Positions 6,919 to 16,687 of a DNA stretch of 38,849 nucleotides are shown here, in pieces. The position numbers were made by a program, and so were the translations under genes. Position 1 is the stretch's first letter. The number at the start of each line of letters is the position of its first letter. The notes beneath the pieces were generated by a model that did not search any database, was not told the DNA's origin, and saw only the letters and a program-made list of their open reading frames with translations. This DNA is from an uncultured Alphaproteobacteria bacterium (lineage in GTDB: Bacteria; Pseudomonadota; Alphaproteobacteria; RF32; CAG-239): positions 1 to 38,849 of the forward strand of contig CALXTF010000010.1 of assembly GCA_944391335.1 (NCBI GenBank), written 5' to 3'.

Positions 6919-8907
6919 CTAAATATCTAAATCATCGACAAATTTCGCGCGTTCGATGATAAATTTAAAACGTAGTTCTGGATTTTTTCCCATTAAGCGT
7001 TCAACCATGCGACGAGTTTCAAAAGCATCTTCTTTGCCTTCTTCGGTATTTGTAGCAGGTATAATAACTTTTAATAAAGTCCGTTTATATTTATCCATAG
7101 TTGTTTCTTTAAGTTGAAGTGCGCTCATCTCTCCCAAGCCTTTAAATCGACTGATTTCTGCTTTTTGATTACCTTTAATTTCTTTTTTTACGATTCGATC
7201 TTTATCCTCATCATCTAAAGCGTAAAAATTTTTTCCGCCAATGGATATTTTGTAAAGGGGTGGAGTTGCAATAAATAAATGGCCATTTTCTATTAATTTT
7301 GGCATTTGTTGATAAAAGAAGGTCATGAGTAATGAAGTAATATGGGCGCCATCGACATCGGCATCGGTCATAATGATTACCTTTTCGTAGCGTAAATTTT
7401 CTTCTTTGTAATTATCTTTAATTCCGCAACCCAAAGCTTCTATCATATCTTTAATTTCTTGGTTTTGAGTAATTTTATCCAGAGAAGCGGATGCGACATT
7501 TAAAATTTTTCCACGCAAAGGTAAAATTGCTTGTGTCATACGATCTCTGCCTTGTTTAGCGGAACCACCGGCCGAATCGCCTTCGACGATAAAAATTTCT
7601 GTATCTTCTGCTGCAGATTTACTGCAATCGGCTAATTTTCCGGGTAGACGCAGTCGTTTGGTCGGAGTTTTGCGATTTTGGATTTTTTCTTCTTTCTTTT
7701 TCTTTCGGAATTCGGAACGAGAAATGGCATATTCGAGTAATGCGGAAGCATTTTCCGGATCGGAAGACAACCAGTGATCAAAAGAATCTTTTACGGCTTG
7801 TTCAACTAATCGAACAGCTTTACTGGAAGTTAATTTATCTTTTGTTTGTCCTTGGAATTCTGGATTACGAATAAACACGGATAACATAATACAGGCATCA
7901 CTTAGAAAATCTTCATTTGTAATTGTTGTTGCTTTTTTGACATTAGCCATTTCGGCATATTCTTTTAATCCACGGAGTAGAGCTGATTTAAAACCAATTT
8001 CATGAGTTCCGCCTTGAGGTGTAATTACCGTATTGCAATAAGAAAAACAGAAACCGTTTTCATCTTCGGGCCAAGTTACCGCCCATTCGACTTTTCCTTC
8101 ATCATTTGCCAACAATGATTCACCGGTAAAAGACATTTTATTAATTGTTGTACGACTACCGATTTGATAATTTAAGAAATCTCTTAATCCATTAGGAAAA
8201 TGGAGTTCAGCATAAGCAGGTGTGACATCACTTTCGTTTAATAGTTCTTGTGCGCATTTCCATAAGATATGGATACCTTTAAATAAAAAGGCTTTTGAAC
8301 GCGCCATGCGGTATAATTTATTAGGTGAAAAGCAACAATTAGCACCAAAAATTTCAGGATCCGGACGAAAAGTAATACTTGTTCCTCGGCGATTAGGCGC
8401 GTTTCCGACTATTTCTAATTTATCTAGAGGTTTTCCTTTAGCGTAATGTTGTCGGTATAATTTTTTTTCACGAGCGACTTCAATAGTTAAGCTTTCGGAT
8501 AAAGCATTAACAACGGAAGAACCGACACCGTGCAATCCTCCGGAAACCTTATAAACATTACCGCCGAATTTTCCGCCGGAATGTAACATGGTCATAATAA
8601 CTTCCAGAGCGGATTTATCAGGATATTTTGGGTGAGGATCAACAGGAATACCGCGACCATTATCACTAATTGTTACCGAATAATCGGCATTAAGAGACAA
8701 TTCTATTCGGTTAGCGAAACCGGCAACGGCTTCATCCATTGAATTATCTAGAATTTCGGCCACCATATGATGTAAAGATTGTTCATCTGTTCCGCCAATA
8801 TACATACCGGGGCGAGCGCGAACAGCTTCTAGACCTTCTAGAACTTGGATATCTTGTGCAGAATAGTTATCTTCAACCACAGCAGTATTATCAAATAAAT
8901 CCGTCAT
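6919..8907 (-). CDS. parE: DNA topoisomerase IV subunit B (ParE)
   Basis: 662-residue type II topoisomerase ATPase subunit, which decatenates daughter chromosomes with ParC. The GHKL ATPase has E51 and N55 (EILDNSMDE), SDNGRGIP (81-88) and GGLHGVGS (123-130). A transducer domain contains the QTK loop (354-356). The TOPRIM domain carries VEGDSAGGSAKQGRDR (E442) and the metal-binding DADVD (D515, D517, D519). The segment RGKILNVASASLDKI and the absence of the long GyrB insertion favour ParE over GyrB. It is a single gene with its own candidate promoter and terminator; parC is not in the window. Confidence 0.93.
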   Translation of the reverse strand: MTDLFDNTAVVEDNYSAQDIQVLEGLEAVRARPGMYIGGTDEQSLHHMVAEILDNSMDEAVAGFANRIELSLNADYSVTISDNGRGIPVDPHPKYPDKSALEVIMTMLHSGGKFGGNVYKVSGGLHGVGSSVVNALSESLTIEVAREKKLYRQHYAKGKPLDKLEIVGNAPNRRGTSITFRPDPEIFGANCCFSPNKLYRMARSKAFLFKGIHILWKCAQELLNESDVTPAYAELHFPNGLRDFLNYQIGSRTTINKMSFTGESLLANDEGKVEWAVTWPEDENGFCFSYCNTVITPQGGTHEIGFKSALLRGLKEYAEMANVKKATTITNEDFLSDACIMLSVFIRNPEFQGQTKDKLTSSKAVRLVEQAVKDSFDHWLSSDPENASALLEYAISRSEFRKKKKEEKIQNRKTPTKRLRLPGKLADCSKSAAEDTEIFIVEGDSAGGSAKQGRDRMTQAILPLRGKILNVASASLDKITQNQEIKDMIEALGCGIKDNYKEENLRYEKVIIMTDADVDGAHITSLLMTFFYQQMPKLIENGHLFIATPPLYKISIGGKNFYALDDEDKDRIVKKEIKGNQKAEISRFKGLGEMSALQLKETTMDKYKRTLLKVIIPATNTEEGKEDAFETRRMVERLMGKNPELRFKFIIERAKFVDDLDI

Positions 8908-8935
8908 ATTTTATCCTGTTTAAAAAGTTTAAGTT

Positions 8936-8964
8936 AAAATAACGCAAAGACAAAAATATAGCAA
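8936..8964 (-). promoter_or_regulatory. Candidate parE promoter
   Basis: Minus strand TTGCTA (8964-8959), 17 bases, TATTTT (8941-8936), about 30 bases before the parE start codon. Four of six matches in each hexamer. Confidence 0.4.
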
Positions 8965-8993
8965 GTTTTTAAGTATAATTTTCCGCTGTTTTT

Positions 8994-9042
8994 ATTAGAA
9001 AAAAACCGGTTTGATAAGGAAACAAACCGGTTTTTTCTAATA
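8994..9042. terminator. dnaK terminator (bidirectional form)
   Basis: A long near-perfect hairpin: TTAGAAAAAAACCGGTTT on the left pairs with AAACCGGTTTTTTCTAA on the right around an 11-12-base loop. A and T tracts on either side make it work in both directions. It sits 14 bases past the dnaK stop and insulates parE from dnaK. Confidence 0.9.
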
Positions 9043-9055
9043 AAGGGGAGTATTT

Positions 9056-10954
9056 TTATTTAACCTCTTCAAAGTCGGCATCAACGACTTTTTCATCTTT
9101 AGGTGCGTCAGATTGTGTTGTTGATGAATTATCTGCAGCATTTGACGCTCCTGCGTTTTTATACATAGCTTCGCCCAACTTTAAGGAAGCCTGCATTAAG
9201 CTTTCGCTTTTTTCTTTGATAACGGCCAAATCATCGGCTTCTAATGCCGTTTTCAAAGCTTTAATTTCTGTTTCGATAGCCTGTTTGTCAGCTTCTGAAA
9301 TTTTATCGGCATTTTCTTTTAAAGTTTTTTCGGTTGCGTGAACCAAACTTTCCGCCTGATTTTTAGCTTCAACGGCTTCTTTTTTCTTTTTATCGGCTTC
9401 GGCGTTAGCTTCCGCATCTTTGACCATTTTATCGATATCCGCGTCAGACAAGCCGCCGCTAGCTTGAATACGAATAGCTTGTTCTTTGTTGGTTGCTTTA
9501 TCTTTAGCGGAAACATTTACAATACCGTTAGCGTCGATATCGAATGTGACTTCGATTTGCGGCATACCGCGAGGAGCAGGAGGAATTCCGACTAAGTCAA
9601 ATTGACCGAGTAGTTTATTATCGGCGGCCATTTCACGTTCGCCTTGGAACACTCTGATGGTAACTGCGGTTTGACCGTCTTCGGCGGTTGAAAACACTTG
9701 AGATTTACGGGTTGGAATAGTTGTATTACGATCAATTAAACGTGTAAAAACACCGCCTAATGTTTCAATACCCAAAGACAAAGGTGTAACATCCAAAAGC
9801 AACACATCTTTAACATCACCCATTAAGACGCCGCCTTGGATTGCAGCACCGACGGCAACAACTTCATCCGGATTAACGCCTTTATGGGGATCTTTACCAA
9901 ATATTTCTTTTACTTTTTCTTGAACTTTAGGCATACGGGTCATACCGCCGACTAAGATGACTTCGCTGACTTCATTAGCTTTCAAGCCTGCATCAGCCAG
10001 AGCTTTTCGGCAAGGTTCAACGGTGCGTTCAATTAAATCATCGACAAGTGATTCTAATTTAGCGCGAGTTAATTTAATATTTAAGTGTTTCGGACCGGTT
10101 GCGTCTGCGGTAATGAACGGCAGATTTACATCTGTTTGAGTTGCGGAGGACAATTCAATTTTAGCCTTTTCTGCGGCTTCTTTCAGACGTTGCAATGCTA
10201 AACGGTCATTTTTTAAATCAATACCGCTTTCTTTTTTAAATTCATCAGCCAAATAATTGACAACGCGTTGGTCAAAATCTTCACCACCTAAGAAAGTATC
10301 GCCGTTAGTGGATTTTACTTCAAATACGCCGTCGCCGATTTCCAAAATTGAAATATCAAATGTTCCGCCGCCCAAATCATATACGGCAATTGTTCCGTTT
10401 TTGTTTTTATCTAACCCATAAGCCAAAGCTGCTGCGGTAGGTTCATTAATGATGCGCAAAACATCCAAACCGGCTATTTTACCGGCGTCTTTTGTTGCTT
10501 GACGTTGTGAATCATTAAAATAAGCCGGAACGGTAATAACTGCTTTATCAATTTTTTCACCTAAATAACTTTCGGCATATTCTTTAATTTTTTGTAAGAC
10601 TATTGCGGAAATTTGCGATGGAGCGTATTTTTGTCCTTTAACTTCCACCCAAGCATCGCCATTATCGCCAGAAACAATTTTAAATGGAACGAGTTTTTTA
10701 TCTTTTTCCACTTCAGGTGAATCATATCGACGGCCAATAAGACGTTTAATGGCAAATAATGTATTTTCCGGATTTGTAACAGCTTGACGTTTAGCCGCCG
10801 CACCGACAAGACGTTCATTATCGGTAAAAGCAACAATTGAAGGTGTTGTCCGCGCGCCTTCGCTATTTTCCAAAACTTTAGCTTCGCCGCCTTCCATAAC
10901 GGCAAAACAAGAATTTGTTGTACCTAAATCAATACCTATAACTTTATTGCTCAT
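9056..10954 (-). CDS. dnaK: Chaperone DnaK (Hsp70)
   Basis: 632-residue Hsp70 of usual length. The N-terminal ATPase (1-385) has [11 protein letters not shown] (phosphate 1), [12 protein letters not shown] (phosphate 2) and VGGMTRMP. The substrate-binding domain contains [14 protein letters not shown] and [16 protein letters not shown], and the C-terminus is the acidic VDADFEEV tail used for J-protein/TPR-like contacts. A Shine-Dalgarno sequence AAGGA precedes the ATG. A candidate heat-shock (sigma-32) promoter lies about 40-70 bases upstream. dnaJ and grpE are not adjacent; the only J-protein here is the CbpA-type gene at 34,826. Confidence 0.98.
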   Translation of the reverse strand: MSNKVIGIDLGTTNSCFAVMEGGEAKVLENSEGARTTPSIVAFTDNERLVGAAAKRQAVTNPENTLFAIKRLIGRRYDSPEVEKDKKLVPFKIVSGDNGDAWVEVKGQKYAPSQISAIVLQKIKEYAESYLGEKIDKAVITVPAYFNDSQRQATKDAGKIAGLDVLRIINEPTAAALAYGLDKNKNGTIAVYDLGGGTFDISILEIGDGVFEVKSTNGDTFLGGEDFDQRVVNYLADEFKKESGIDLKNDRLALQRLKEAAEKAKIELSSATQTDVNLPFITADATGPKHLNIKLTRAKLESLVDDLIERTVEPCRKALADAGLKANEVSEVILVGGMTRMPKVQEKVKEIFGKDPHKGVNPDEVVAVGAAIQGGVLMGDVKDVLLLDVTPLSLGIETLGGVFTRLIDRNTTIPTRKSQVFSTAEDGQTAVTIRVFQGEREMAADNKLLGQFDLVGIPPAPRGMPQIEVTFDIDANGIVNVSAKDKATNKEQAIRIQASGGLSDADIDKMVKDAEANAEADKKKKEAVEAKNQAESLVHATEKTLKENADKISEADKQAIETEIKALKTALEADDLAVIKEKSESLMQASLKLGEAMYKNAGASNAADNSSTTQSDAPKDEKVVDADFEEVK

Positions 10955-10994
10955 AATTTTTTTCCTTGAATTAAATTTATTATACTAAACTTTT

Positions 10995-11023
10995 ATATAG
11001 GGAGTATAAAATTCATAAGCAAT
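10995..11023 (-). promoter_or_regulatory. Candidate sigma-32 (RpoH) promoter of dnaK
   Basis: Minus strand ATTG (11023-11020), 18 bases, CCTATAT (11001-10995). The alphaproteobacterial heat-shock consensus is CTTG-N17/18-CYTATNT, so only the first base differs. The gene downstream is the classic RpoH target. Confidence 0.5.
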
Positions 11024-11077
11024 AGGTTAATGAATTTTTTTTATTTAAAATTTATAAAGGAATATATTTAAGAGGTT

Positions 11078-12568
11078 TTATTTAGTAATTTCAAAACCAT
11101 TTTTGCCGTTTTCAAGTATTGTGGAAGCAAAGGAAAAATCGTTTTGATTACAAGAATAGATACGATATATTATATCACCTGCCGTGACTTGATCTCCGGT
11201 CTTTTTTAAAAGATCAATACCTGCGCCGGAATACTGACCGCTTCCACAAAGTATGGCAAGACGAGAGATAAAATTATTATCGATTCTTTTTATTGTGCCA
11301 TCTGTTTGTGCAACAATATCTCTGGTTAAATGTCCAAGTTGCAAGGGTTGTTTTATTTTTCCTTGAGATTTTATAATTTGTTCCATACTGTCTAGGGCTT
11401 TTCCTGATTTTAAGAGTTCACGGGCAACGACATAACCTTGACCGCCTCTTAATTTAGGATCAAATTCCAAAATTCTTCCGGCTAAGAATAAAGATTTTTC
11501 TTTTAAATCGTTGGGAGCGTCTTCTTCATTTTTTAAAACTTTCATAACATCACGAGCTTCAAGTACGGAACCGATACCGTTTCCTATGGGCTCAGAACCA
11601 TCGGTAATGACAACCTCAACGTGAATTTCTAACATATCTCCGACATATTCGATTAATTTTCGTAAACGCATGGCTTCTTGAGTGTTACGAACTTGGGTAT
11701 GTGAACCGACGGGAATGTCGACTAATAAATGGGTAACGCCTGCGGCGGTTTTAACGGCTAGAAAAGAAGAAATACATCTTTCAAGAGTAGCCAGACCATT
11801 TTGTTGTTCTATCGATGAGATAATTTTATCTGCCTCGGCTATTCCTAAATTTTCTAAACTGACGATAGCTCCTCTTTTTTCAAATACTTGTTTTTTTAAG
11901 CTGCGTATATCAAGATTGATATTTGCAAGAACGGACATTGTATCCGCAGAGTTGTTAGCATTTGAAAATGATGGAAAAATAGTTTTAGGAATAGGTAATC
12001 CGTAAGCACTGACAATAGCAGTTAGAATTAGATCGGTTTTATTTCCGGGAATATTTCCTAAACAATAATGATCGGTAACAATATCTTCATTTCCCCAATC
12101 AACAATTCGATCTCCGCGCAAAGCTTCGGTTAAGCTCAAAAGTTCATTTGGTGTAATAAAAGAACCAACAGCGACTAAAAAGGAAGTAATATCCATATTG
12201 GAATACCGTCCGGCATTAATATCGTCAATGATATTTTCATAATCTTTATCACTTAAGATATTTCCGTTAATTTTACGATGAACAGCAGCCAAGCTAGGAG
12301 CTGGAGGAGTTAAAGTAAGAGTTACTTTAGAACCTTCGGATAAGCCGATTTTTTTAAAAGCTTCGGTATTTAACCCTAATTCATCAGGACGTATAATTTT
12401 ATTATTATCGACAATTTGCAAAAAAGCGTAAACGGGATTTTCTCCGCCATGGACTTCGATTCGTGTCATTGATTTTATATTATCAATTTTGTAAATAGAA
12501 CAATCACGATGAATATAAGCGATATTTTCGTTAAAAGAGGTAATCGGTAAATGCTTTAATTGCAACAT
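11078..12568 (-). CDS. Divergent thymidine/AMP phosphorylase-family protein
   Basis: 496 residues, the length and N-terminal barrel extension (about 1-88) of the archaeal AMP-phosphorylase/bacterial 'thymidine phosphorylase family' group (nucleoside phosphorolysis to ribose phosphates). Recognisable blocks are IPGNKTD (173-179), SADTM (207-211), THLLVDIPVGS (279-289), VVITDGSEPIGNGIGSVLEARDV and a pyrimidine-phosphorylase C-terminal domain. The catalytic blocks are altered: DKHS-x-GG reads DHYCLGN, the SR-x-ITSPAGTADTM loop reads IFPSFSNANNSADTM, and the SILSKK segment reads SSFLAVK. H167 and one lysine (K273) remain. It follows accD by 42 bases in the same run of genes. A changed substrate or a lost activity is possible. 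Confidence 0.75.
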   Translation of the reverse strand: MLQLKHLPITSFNENIAYIHRDCSIYKIDNIKSMTRIEVHGGENPVYAFLQIVDNNKIIRPDELGLNTEAFKKIGLSEGSKVTLTLTPPAPSLAAVHRKINGNILSDKDYENIIDDINAGRYSNMDITSFLVAVGSFITPNELLSLTEALRGDRIVDWGNEDIVTDHYCLGNIPGNKTDLILTAIVSAYGLPIPKTIFPSFSNANNSADTMSVLANINLDIRSLKKQVFEKRGAIVSLENLGIAEADKIISSIEQQNGLATLERCISSFLAVKTAAGVTHLLVDIPVGSHTQVRNTQEAMRLRKLIEYVGDMLEIHVEVVITDGSEPIGNGIGSVLEARDVMKVLKNEEDAPNDLKEKSLFLAGRILEFDPKLRGGQGYVVARELLKSGKALDSMEQIIKSQGKIKQPLQLGHLTRDIVAQTDGTIKRIDNNFISRLAILCGSGQYSGAGIDLLKKTGDQVTAGDIIYRIYSCNQNDFSFASTILENGKNGFEITK

Positions 12569-12610
12569 AGCTTTACTCCGGTCATAAGTTTTGCCGATTA
12601 TCGGCGTTAT

Positions 12611-13576
12611 TTAATCACCTTTAGTTTTAGATATTTCTTTTTTGGTTTCTTTTTTAGTTAAATTGTTTTTTATTTTTTCGTTTTTATCTATTGCAGATTT
12701 TTCAGCATCTTTATCTTGATGAGATATTTGTTGGTTATGACAAGTTAAGAGATTTAAGATTTTAGCTAAGACAGGTTTCATTTCATTTCGAGTAACGACC
12801 AAATCGACCATACCGTGTTCACGGAGATATTCTGCGCGTTGAAATCCATCCGGTAATTTTTCTCTAATTGTTTGTTCTATGACGCGGGGACCTGCAAATC
12901 CGATAAGACATCCTTTTTCGGCAATATGAATATCACCAAGCATGGCAAAAGAAGCAGATACGCCGCCGGTTGTTGGATCTGTCATAATTGAAATAAAGGG
13001 CAGACCATTTTCTTTGACCATATTTACAGCAGATGTTGTTCGAGCCATTTGCATAAGGGATAAAATACCTTCCTGCATACGAGCACCGCCGGAATTAGCG
13101 ACGGTAATCAGAGGTATTTTATGTTTAACAGCTTCTTCTGCGGCTTTAACGATACCTTCACCGACAGCCATTCCCATTGAACCGCCCATAAAGGCAAAAT
13201 CAAGAGCGGCAACGACACATTTGACGCCGCCGATAGTTCCGGTAGCGACTTTAATAGCATCTTTATTTCCGGTTGCTTTTCTATAATTACGCAATCGGTC
13301 GACATATTTTTTTGAATCTTTAAATTTTAGCGGATCTTCTTTTGTTTCGGGTAATTTTATTTCTGTAAAACTATTATCGAACAGAAGTTTTAATCTTTTA
13401 TCTAGATAAAGGCGTAAATGATGTCCGCATTTAGGACAAACATACCATGTTTTTTTTAATTCTTTAGAGAAAAGGAGTTCTCCGCAGCCTGGGCATTTAA
13501 GCCATAAATCATCGGCGATTTCTTTAGGCGTTGTTTTTTTTATTTTTGGACGAACGAAGTCTGAAAGCCAATTCAT
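12611..13576 (-). CDS. accD: Acetyl-CoA carboxylase carboxyltransferase subunit beta
   Basis: 321-residue beta subunit of the carboxyltransferase that makes malonyl-CoA with AccA. A zinc ribbon is formed by C28, C31, C47 and C50 (LKCPGCGE, YVCPKCGH). The crotonase-fold core contains ANSGGARMQEGILSLMQM and a PTTGGVSASFA segment. The last 45 or so residues are a Lys/Asp/Glu-rich low-complexity tail, probably disordered. accA lies four genes upstream on the same strand, so both subunits could come from one transcript. Twenty bases separate it from lapA. Confidence 0.96.
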   Translation of the reverse strand: MNWLSDFVRPKIKKTTPKEIADDLWLKCPGCGELLFSKELKKTWYVCPKCGHHLRLYLDKRLKLLFDNSFTEIKLPETKEDPLKFKDSKKYVDRLRNYRKATGNKDAIKVATGTIGGVKCVVAALDFAFMGGSMGMAVGEGIVKAAEEAVKHKIPLITVANSGGARMQEGILSLMQMARTTSAVNMVKENGLPFISIMTDPTTGGVSASFAMLGDIHIAEKGCLIGFAGPRVIEQTIREKLPDGFQRAEYLREHGMVDLVVTRNEMKPVLAKILNLLTCHNQQISHQDKDAEKSAIDKNEKIKNNLTKKETKKEISKTKGD

Positions 13577-13596
13577 GTCTTAATCCTTGATATAAG

Positions 13597-14031
13597 TTAT
13601 AAACACCAAAAATCATCATTTTTTTTCTGTTTATGTTTAAACAGATTTGATAATTTTTCTTTAAGTCCTATTTTAGTTTGATTTTGAGATGGTTCGGCAG
13701 TTGGAGTTGTTTGAGCTTTTTTGGCATTTTGTAAATCATCTTTTAAGCTTTCTATTTGACCGGTTAGTTCTAGTTGTTCACGATTAAGTTTTTTGTTTTG
13801 TTTTTGTTGGTTTCGCAAGGCGCTTCTAACGGGGGCGTACAAAAGCCAAGAATCTATTTTACCGATAATATATCCGAGAACCAATAGGAAGACAATGGCA
13901 ACACTTAAAGAAGCTGTAATTGTAATATCCAAAGGCCATAAGCTAAAAGAGGCCAGATCATTATTTGAGAAAGCGAAAATTGCAATGACAAGGATCACTG
14001 GCAATCCAATTAACATTCTTACAAAACCCAT
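13597..14031 (-). CDS. LapA-domain membrane protein
   Basis: 144-residue inner-membrane protein of the LapA family (formerly DUF1049; lipopolysaccharide assembly protein A domain). Two membrane segments (about 5-22 and 38-60) bracket the family motif FAFSNND. A basic cytoplasmic coiled coil (about 75-115) and a polar tail follow. In E. coli LapA helps control LpxC turnover, and in alphaproteobacteria it is usually found next to ihfB, as here (29-base gap). The partner LapB is not in the window. Confidence 0.85.
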   Translation of the reverse strand: MGFVRMLIGLPVILVIAIFAFSNNDLASFSLWPLDITITASLSVAIVFLLVLGYIIGKIDSWLLYAPVRSALRNQQKQNKKLNREQLELTGQIESLKDDLQNAKKAQTTPTAEPSQNQTKIGLKEKLSNLFKHKQKKNDDFWCL

Positions 14032-14060
14032 TGTGTTGCCTTTCTAAAAAGAGTTAGATT

Positions 14061-14348
14061 TTATTTATTCAACATTTCATAAAGCTGTTTGCCGGTTTTA
14101 AAATGTGGAATAAGCCGTTTTTCTACTTTTATTTTTTCACCTGTACGGGGATTTTTAGCGATTCTCGGGGATCGAGTCCTTACCGAGAAAGCTCCAAATC
14201 CTCTAAATTCGACACGTTCACCTGCGGCTAGAGCGTTAATGATGCTATCCAAGATGACGGAAACGATACGATCTATATCTCTTAAGGTTAAGCTTGGATT
14301 TTTAGCTGCGATTTTTTCAATTAATTCAGATTTAGTCACTTTATACAC
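14061..14348 (-). CDS. ihfB: Integration host factor subunit beta
   Basis: 95-residue HU/IHF-family DNA-bending protein. MTKSEL-like start (YKVTKSELIEKIA), ERVEFRGFGAFSVR and the DNA-intercalating beta arm SPRIAKNPRTGEKI with its proline are all present, as is the C-terminal PHFKTGKQLYEM typical of the beta subunit (HFKPGKEL in E. coli). The length matches IhfB rather than HU (90). It lies between rmuC (61-base gap) and lapA. Confidence 0.93.
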   Translation of the reverse strand: MYKVTKSELIEKIAAKNPSLTLRDIDRIVSVILDSIINALAAGERVEFRGFGAFSVRTRSPRIAKNPRTGEKIKVEKRLIPHFKTGKQLYEMLNK

Positions 14349-14409
14349 CTCATAAAATTATTTTTTACAATAAAATACCTTTTTTTGATTTATAAATCAA
14401 TACATCTTT

Positions 14410-15528
14410 TTATACATTTATATTTTTATCTAAAATTGATTTTGCACAATCAGTTTGGATAACGTCTGTTTCGCCGAGACGGTCGATACGTCGTTGTATT
14501 TTGGAAGAAGAAGTTTTAATATCGTTAATATCTTTTGCGGCTTGTTCAAAATGTTTATTTAAGTTATCGACACGTTCACTAAGTCGGCAAATATCTTCGA
14601 TTAATAGGGAGACTTCACGGCGAATAAAACCGGCTTGTTCTTGCATATGAACATCTTTCATAACGGCTCTTATTGTATTTAAGGTAGCCATTAATGTTGT
14701 AGGTGAAACGATCCATACTCTTTGTCGATAAGAAAAAGCGACGATATCGGTAAAATGAGCGTAAAGTTCGGCATAAACGGATTCGGCGGGTAAAAACATT
14801 AATGCCGAATCAGCTGTTTCACCGGGAATGATATATTTTTCAGCAATATCTTTAATATGTTTTATAACAGAGGTTCTAAAAAATTTTCCGGCTTCTTGTT
14901 TTTGTGTTTCATTTTCCGCAGATCTAAGGGCTTGATAACTTTCTAAAGGAAATTTTGAATCAATAACAATGACACCAGGCGGGTTAGGTAATTTAAGAAG
15001 ACAATCGGCTCTTTTTTGATTGCTTAACACTGTTTGAAAACTATATGCCGAAGGAGGAAGAATTGAAGTGACAAGATCATTGAGTTGAATTTCGCCAAAA
15101 GCACCTCGAGCTTGTTTGTTAGAGAGTATTTCTTGTAAAGAAACAACTTGTTGAGAAAGAGAACTGATTTTTTCTTGAGCGGCGTCTATTTTAGCTAATC
15201 TTTCACGTAAAGCGGCTAATGTTTCTTCGGTTTTTCCTCCGGAAATCCGTAAACCTTCACCTACGTTTTGAGTTACTTGTAATAATTTCTCATCAACTAA
15301 TTTTAATAATGAAAGTTTTTGATCCGTTATTGTTTGAGTGATTTTATTTTGTTCTATTGTGTATTGTTCGGCTAATTGCGTGAGCCGACCCGAAAGTTCA
15401 AATTGTAAACGCATTAAATCATCATTTACTTTTTCTGTTTTGTTTCGCCGCAATAAGAAAAAAATAAAGATAAAAGACAATAAAATTATAAAGCCTATTA
15501 GACTGATTTCAAATTCGGATAAATTCAT
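14410..15528 (-). CDS. rmuC: DNA recombination protein RmuC homologue
   Basis: 372 residues. An N-terminal membrane segment (about 9-27) is followed by a long coiled coil (about 35-135) and the RmuC nuclease-like domain (about 140-320) with the marker VIVIDSKFPLESYQALR and later MFLPAESVYAE. RmuC limits DNA inversions and rearrangements and has a PD-(D/E)XK-like fold. It starts 9 bases after accA and precedes ihfB, so two DNA-architecture genes sit inside a fatty-acid operon. Confidence 0.93.
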   Translation of the reverse strand: MNLSEFEISLIGFIILLSFIFIFFLLRRNKTEKVNDDLMRLQFELSGRLTQLAEQYTIEQNKITQTITDQKLSLLKLVDEKLLQVTQNVGEGLRISGGKTEETLAALRERLAKIDAAQEKISSLSQQVVSLQEILSNKQARGAFGEIQLNDLVTSILPPSAYSFQTVLSNQKRADCLLKLPNPPGVIVIDSKFPLESYQALRSAENETQKQEAGKFFRTSVIKHIKDIAEKYIIPGETADSALMFLPAESVYAELYAHFTDIVAFSYRQRVWIVSPTTLMATLNTIRAVMKDVHMQEQAGFIRREVSLLIEDICRLSERVDNLNKHFEQAAKDINDIKTSSSKIQRRIDRLGETDVIQTDCAKSILDKNINV

Positions 15529-15537
15529 TTTAAGGTT

Positions 15538-16512
15538 TTAACCTTCAATATTCAAGTTACGTCCCATTTCAAGAAATTTTTCATTACGCTGTTTTTTTAA
15601 TTCATCACGAGAGAGCAAAAGCAATTCTTTTAAATGACGGTAAATACAATCTCCGACTTTTTCTATCGTAGCCATAGTGTCTCTATGGGCTCCGCCTTCT
15701 GGTTCCGAAATAATTTCATCGATAACATTTAGATTTTTTAAGTCGTAAGCGGTTAATTTTAAAGCTTCTGCCGCTTCTTTTGCTTTATCGGCCGAACGCC
15801 ATAAAATTGAAGCGCATCCCTCAGGGGAAATAACCGAATATATAGAATTTTCAAGCATCAAAATACGGTTTGCGGTTGCAATGGCAATAGCGCCGCCGGA
15901 TCCTCCCATACCGATAATAATAGAGATTAAAGGTACTTTTATTTGGAGACATTTTTGAATTGAAGAAGCTATTGCTTCGGCTTGTCCGCGGGCTTCGGAT
16001 TCAATGCCCGGATAAGCGCCATCCGTGTCTACAAAACAAATAACGGGTAAATTAAATTTATCGGCAATATTCATTAATCTTTGTGCTTTGCGGTATCCTT
16101 CAGGTTTTGCCATGCCGAAATTATATTTAACACGAGTTTCAAGATCTTGTCCTTTTTCTTGACCAAGGACAATAACCGACATTCCTTTAAAACGCCCCAT
16201 ACCGCCAATCATAGTCGGATCATCGGCAAATAATCTATCGCCGCATAAGGGGACAAAATCTTCTATTAAACCGTTTATATAATCCAAACATTGAGGTCTA
16301 TGCGGATGTCTTGCAATTTGCACACGCTGCCAAGGAGTAAGATTAGCGTAAGACAGTTTAATTTGTTTTTCTAATTTTTGTTGCAGGCGGTTTATTTCTT
16401 TGCCAATATCAACGTCGCTGTCTTTTGCCAGAGTATTTAAGGTTTTAATTTTTTCTTCCAATTCATTAATTTTTTTTTCAAAGTCCAAAACGGCAGGTTG
16501 GTTATTACTCAT
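15538..16512 (-). CDS. accA: Acetyl-CoA carboxylase carboxyltransferase subunit alpha
   Basis: 324-residue alpha subunit of acetyl-CoA carboxylase carboxyltransferase. It has the N-terminal coiled helix, PHRPQCLDYI, the oxyanion-forming GMGGSGGAIAIATANR and SVISPEGCASILWR, the usual AccA signature. It is the first gene of a tightly spaced minus-strand run: accA, rmuC, ihfB, lapA, accD and the phosphorylase-like gene, with gaps of 9, 61, 29, 20 and 42 bases. Confidence 0.97.
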   Translation of the reverse strand: MSNNQPAVLDFEKKINELEEKIKTLNTLAKDSDVDIGKEINRLQQKLEKQIKLSYANLTPWQRVQIARHPHRPQCLDYINGLIEDFVPLCGDRLFADDPTMIGGMGRFKGMSVIVLGQEKGQDLETRVKYNFGMAKPEGYRKAQRLMNIADKFNLPVICFVDTDGAYPGIESEARGQAEAIASSIQKCLQIKVPLISIIIGMGGSGGAIAIATANRILMLENSIYSVISPEGCASILWRSADKAKEAAEALKLTAYDLKNLNVIDEIISEPEGGAHRDTMATIEKVGDCIYRHLKELLLLSRDELKKQRNEKFLEMGRNLNIEG

Positions 16513-16687
16513 TATAAAATTCTCTCATAAAATTTCCACAATTTGAGTTTTTATAACACATTTTATCATAAATTTCGACTATTATTTTTTATAACTGTGT
16601 ACATCACAGCAAAATATTTGATTGAAATATGAGCAAAAGACCGTTAGTATACATTAAATATCTGGATAATTGCTAGGGAGAATGGTC

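Noticed and set aside
9338..9595. Open frames antisense to dnaK, parE, rpsA and accD
   Set aside because: They are mirror frames of highly conserved coding sequence, have no ribosome-binding sites and encode no recognisable domains.
12585..12605. GCCGA-TTA-TCGGC hairpin between accD and the phosphorylase-like gene as a terminator
   Set aside because: No T run follows on the minus strand, and the two genes are only 42 bases apart in one apparent transcript.
14385..14400. Palindrome TTGATT-TATA-AATCAA upstream of ihfB as an FNR box
   Set aside because: FNR sites are TTGAT-N4-ATCAA; here the spacing is N6. It also does not complete an IHF consensus. No T run follows on the gene's strand, so it is not a terminator.
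16595..16609. CTGTG-TACAT-CACAG dyad between accA and the membrane gene as a CRP site
   Set aside because: CRP needs TGTGA-N6-TCACA; the spacer is one base short and the core A/T positions do not fit.
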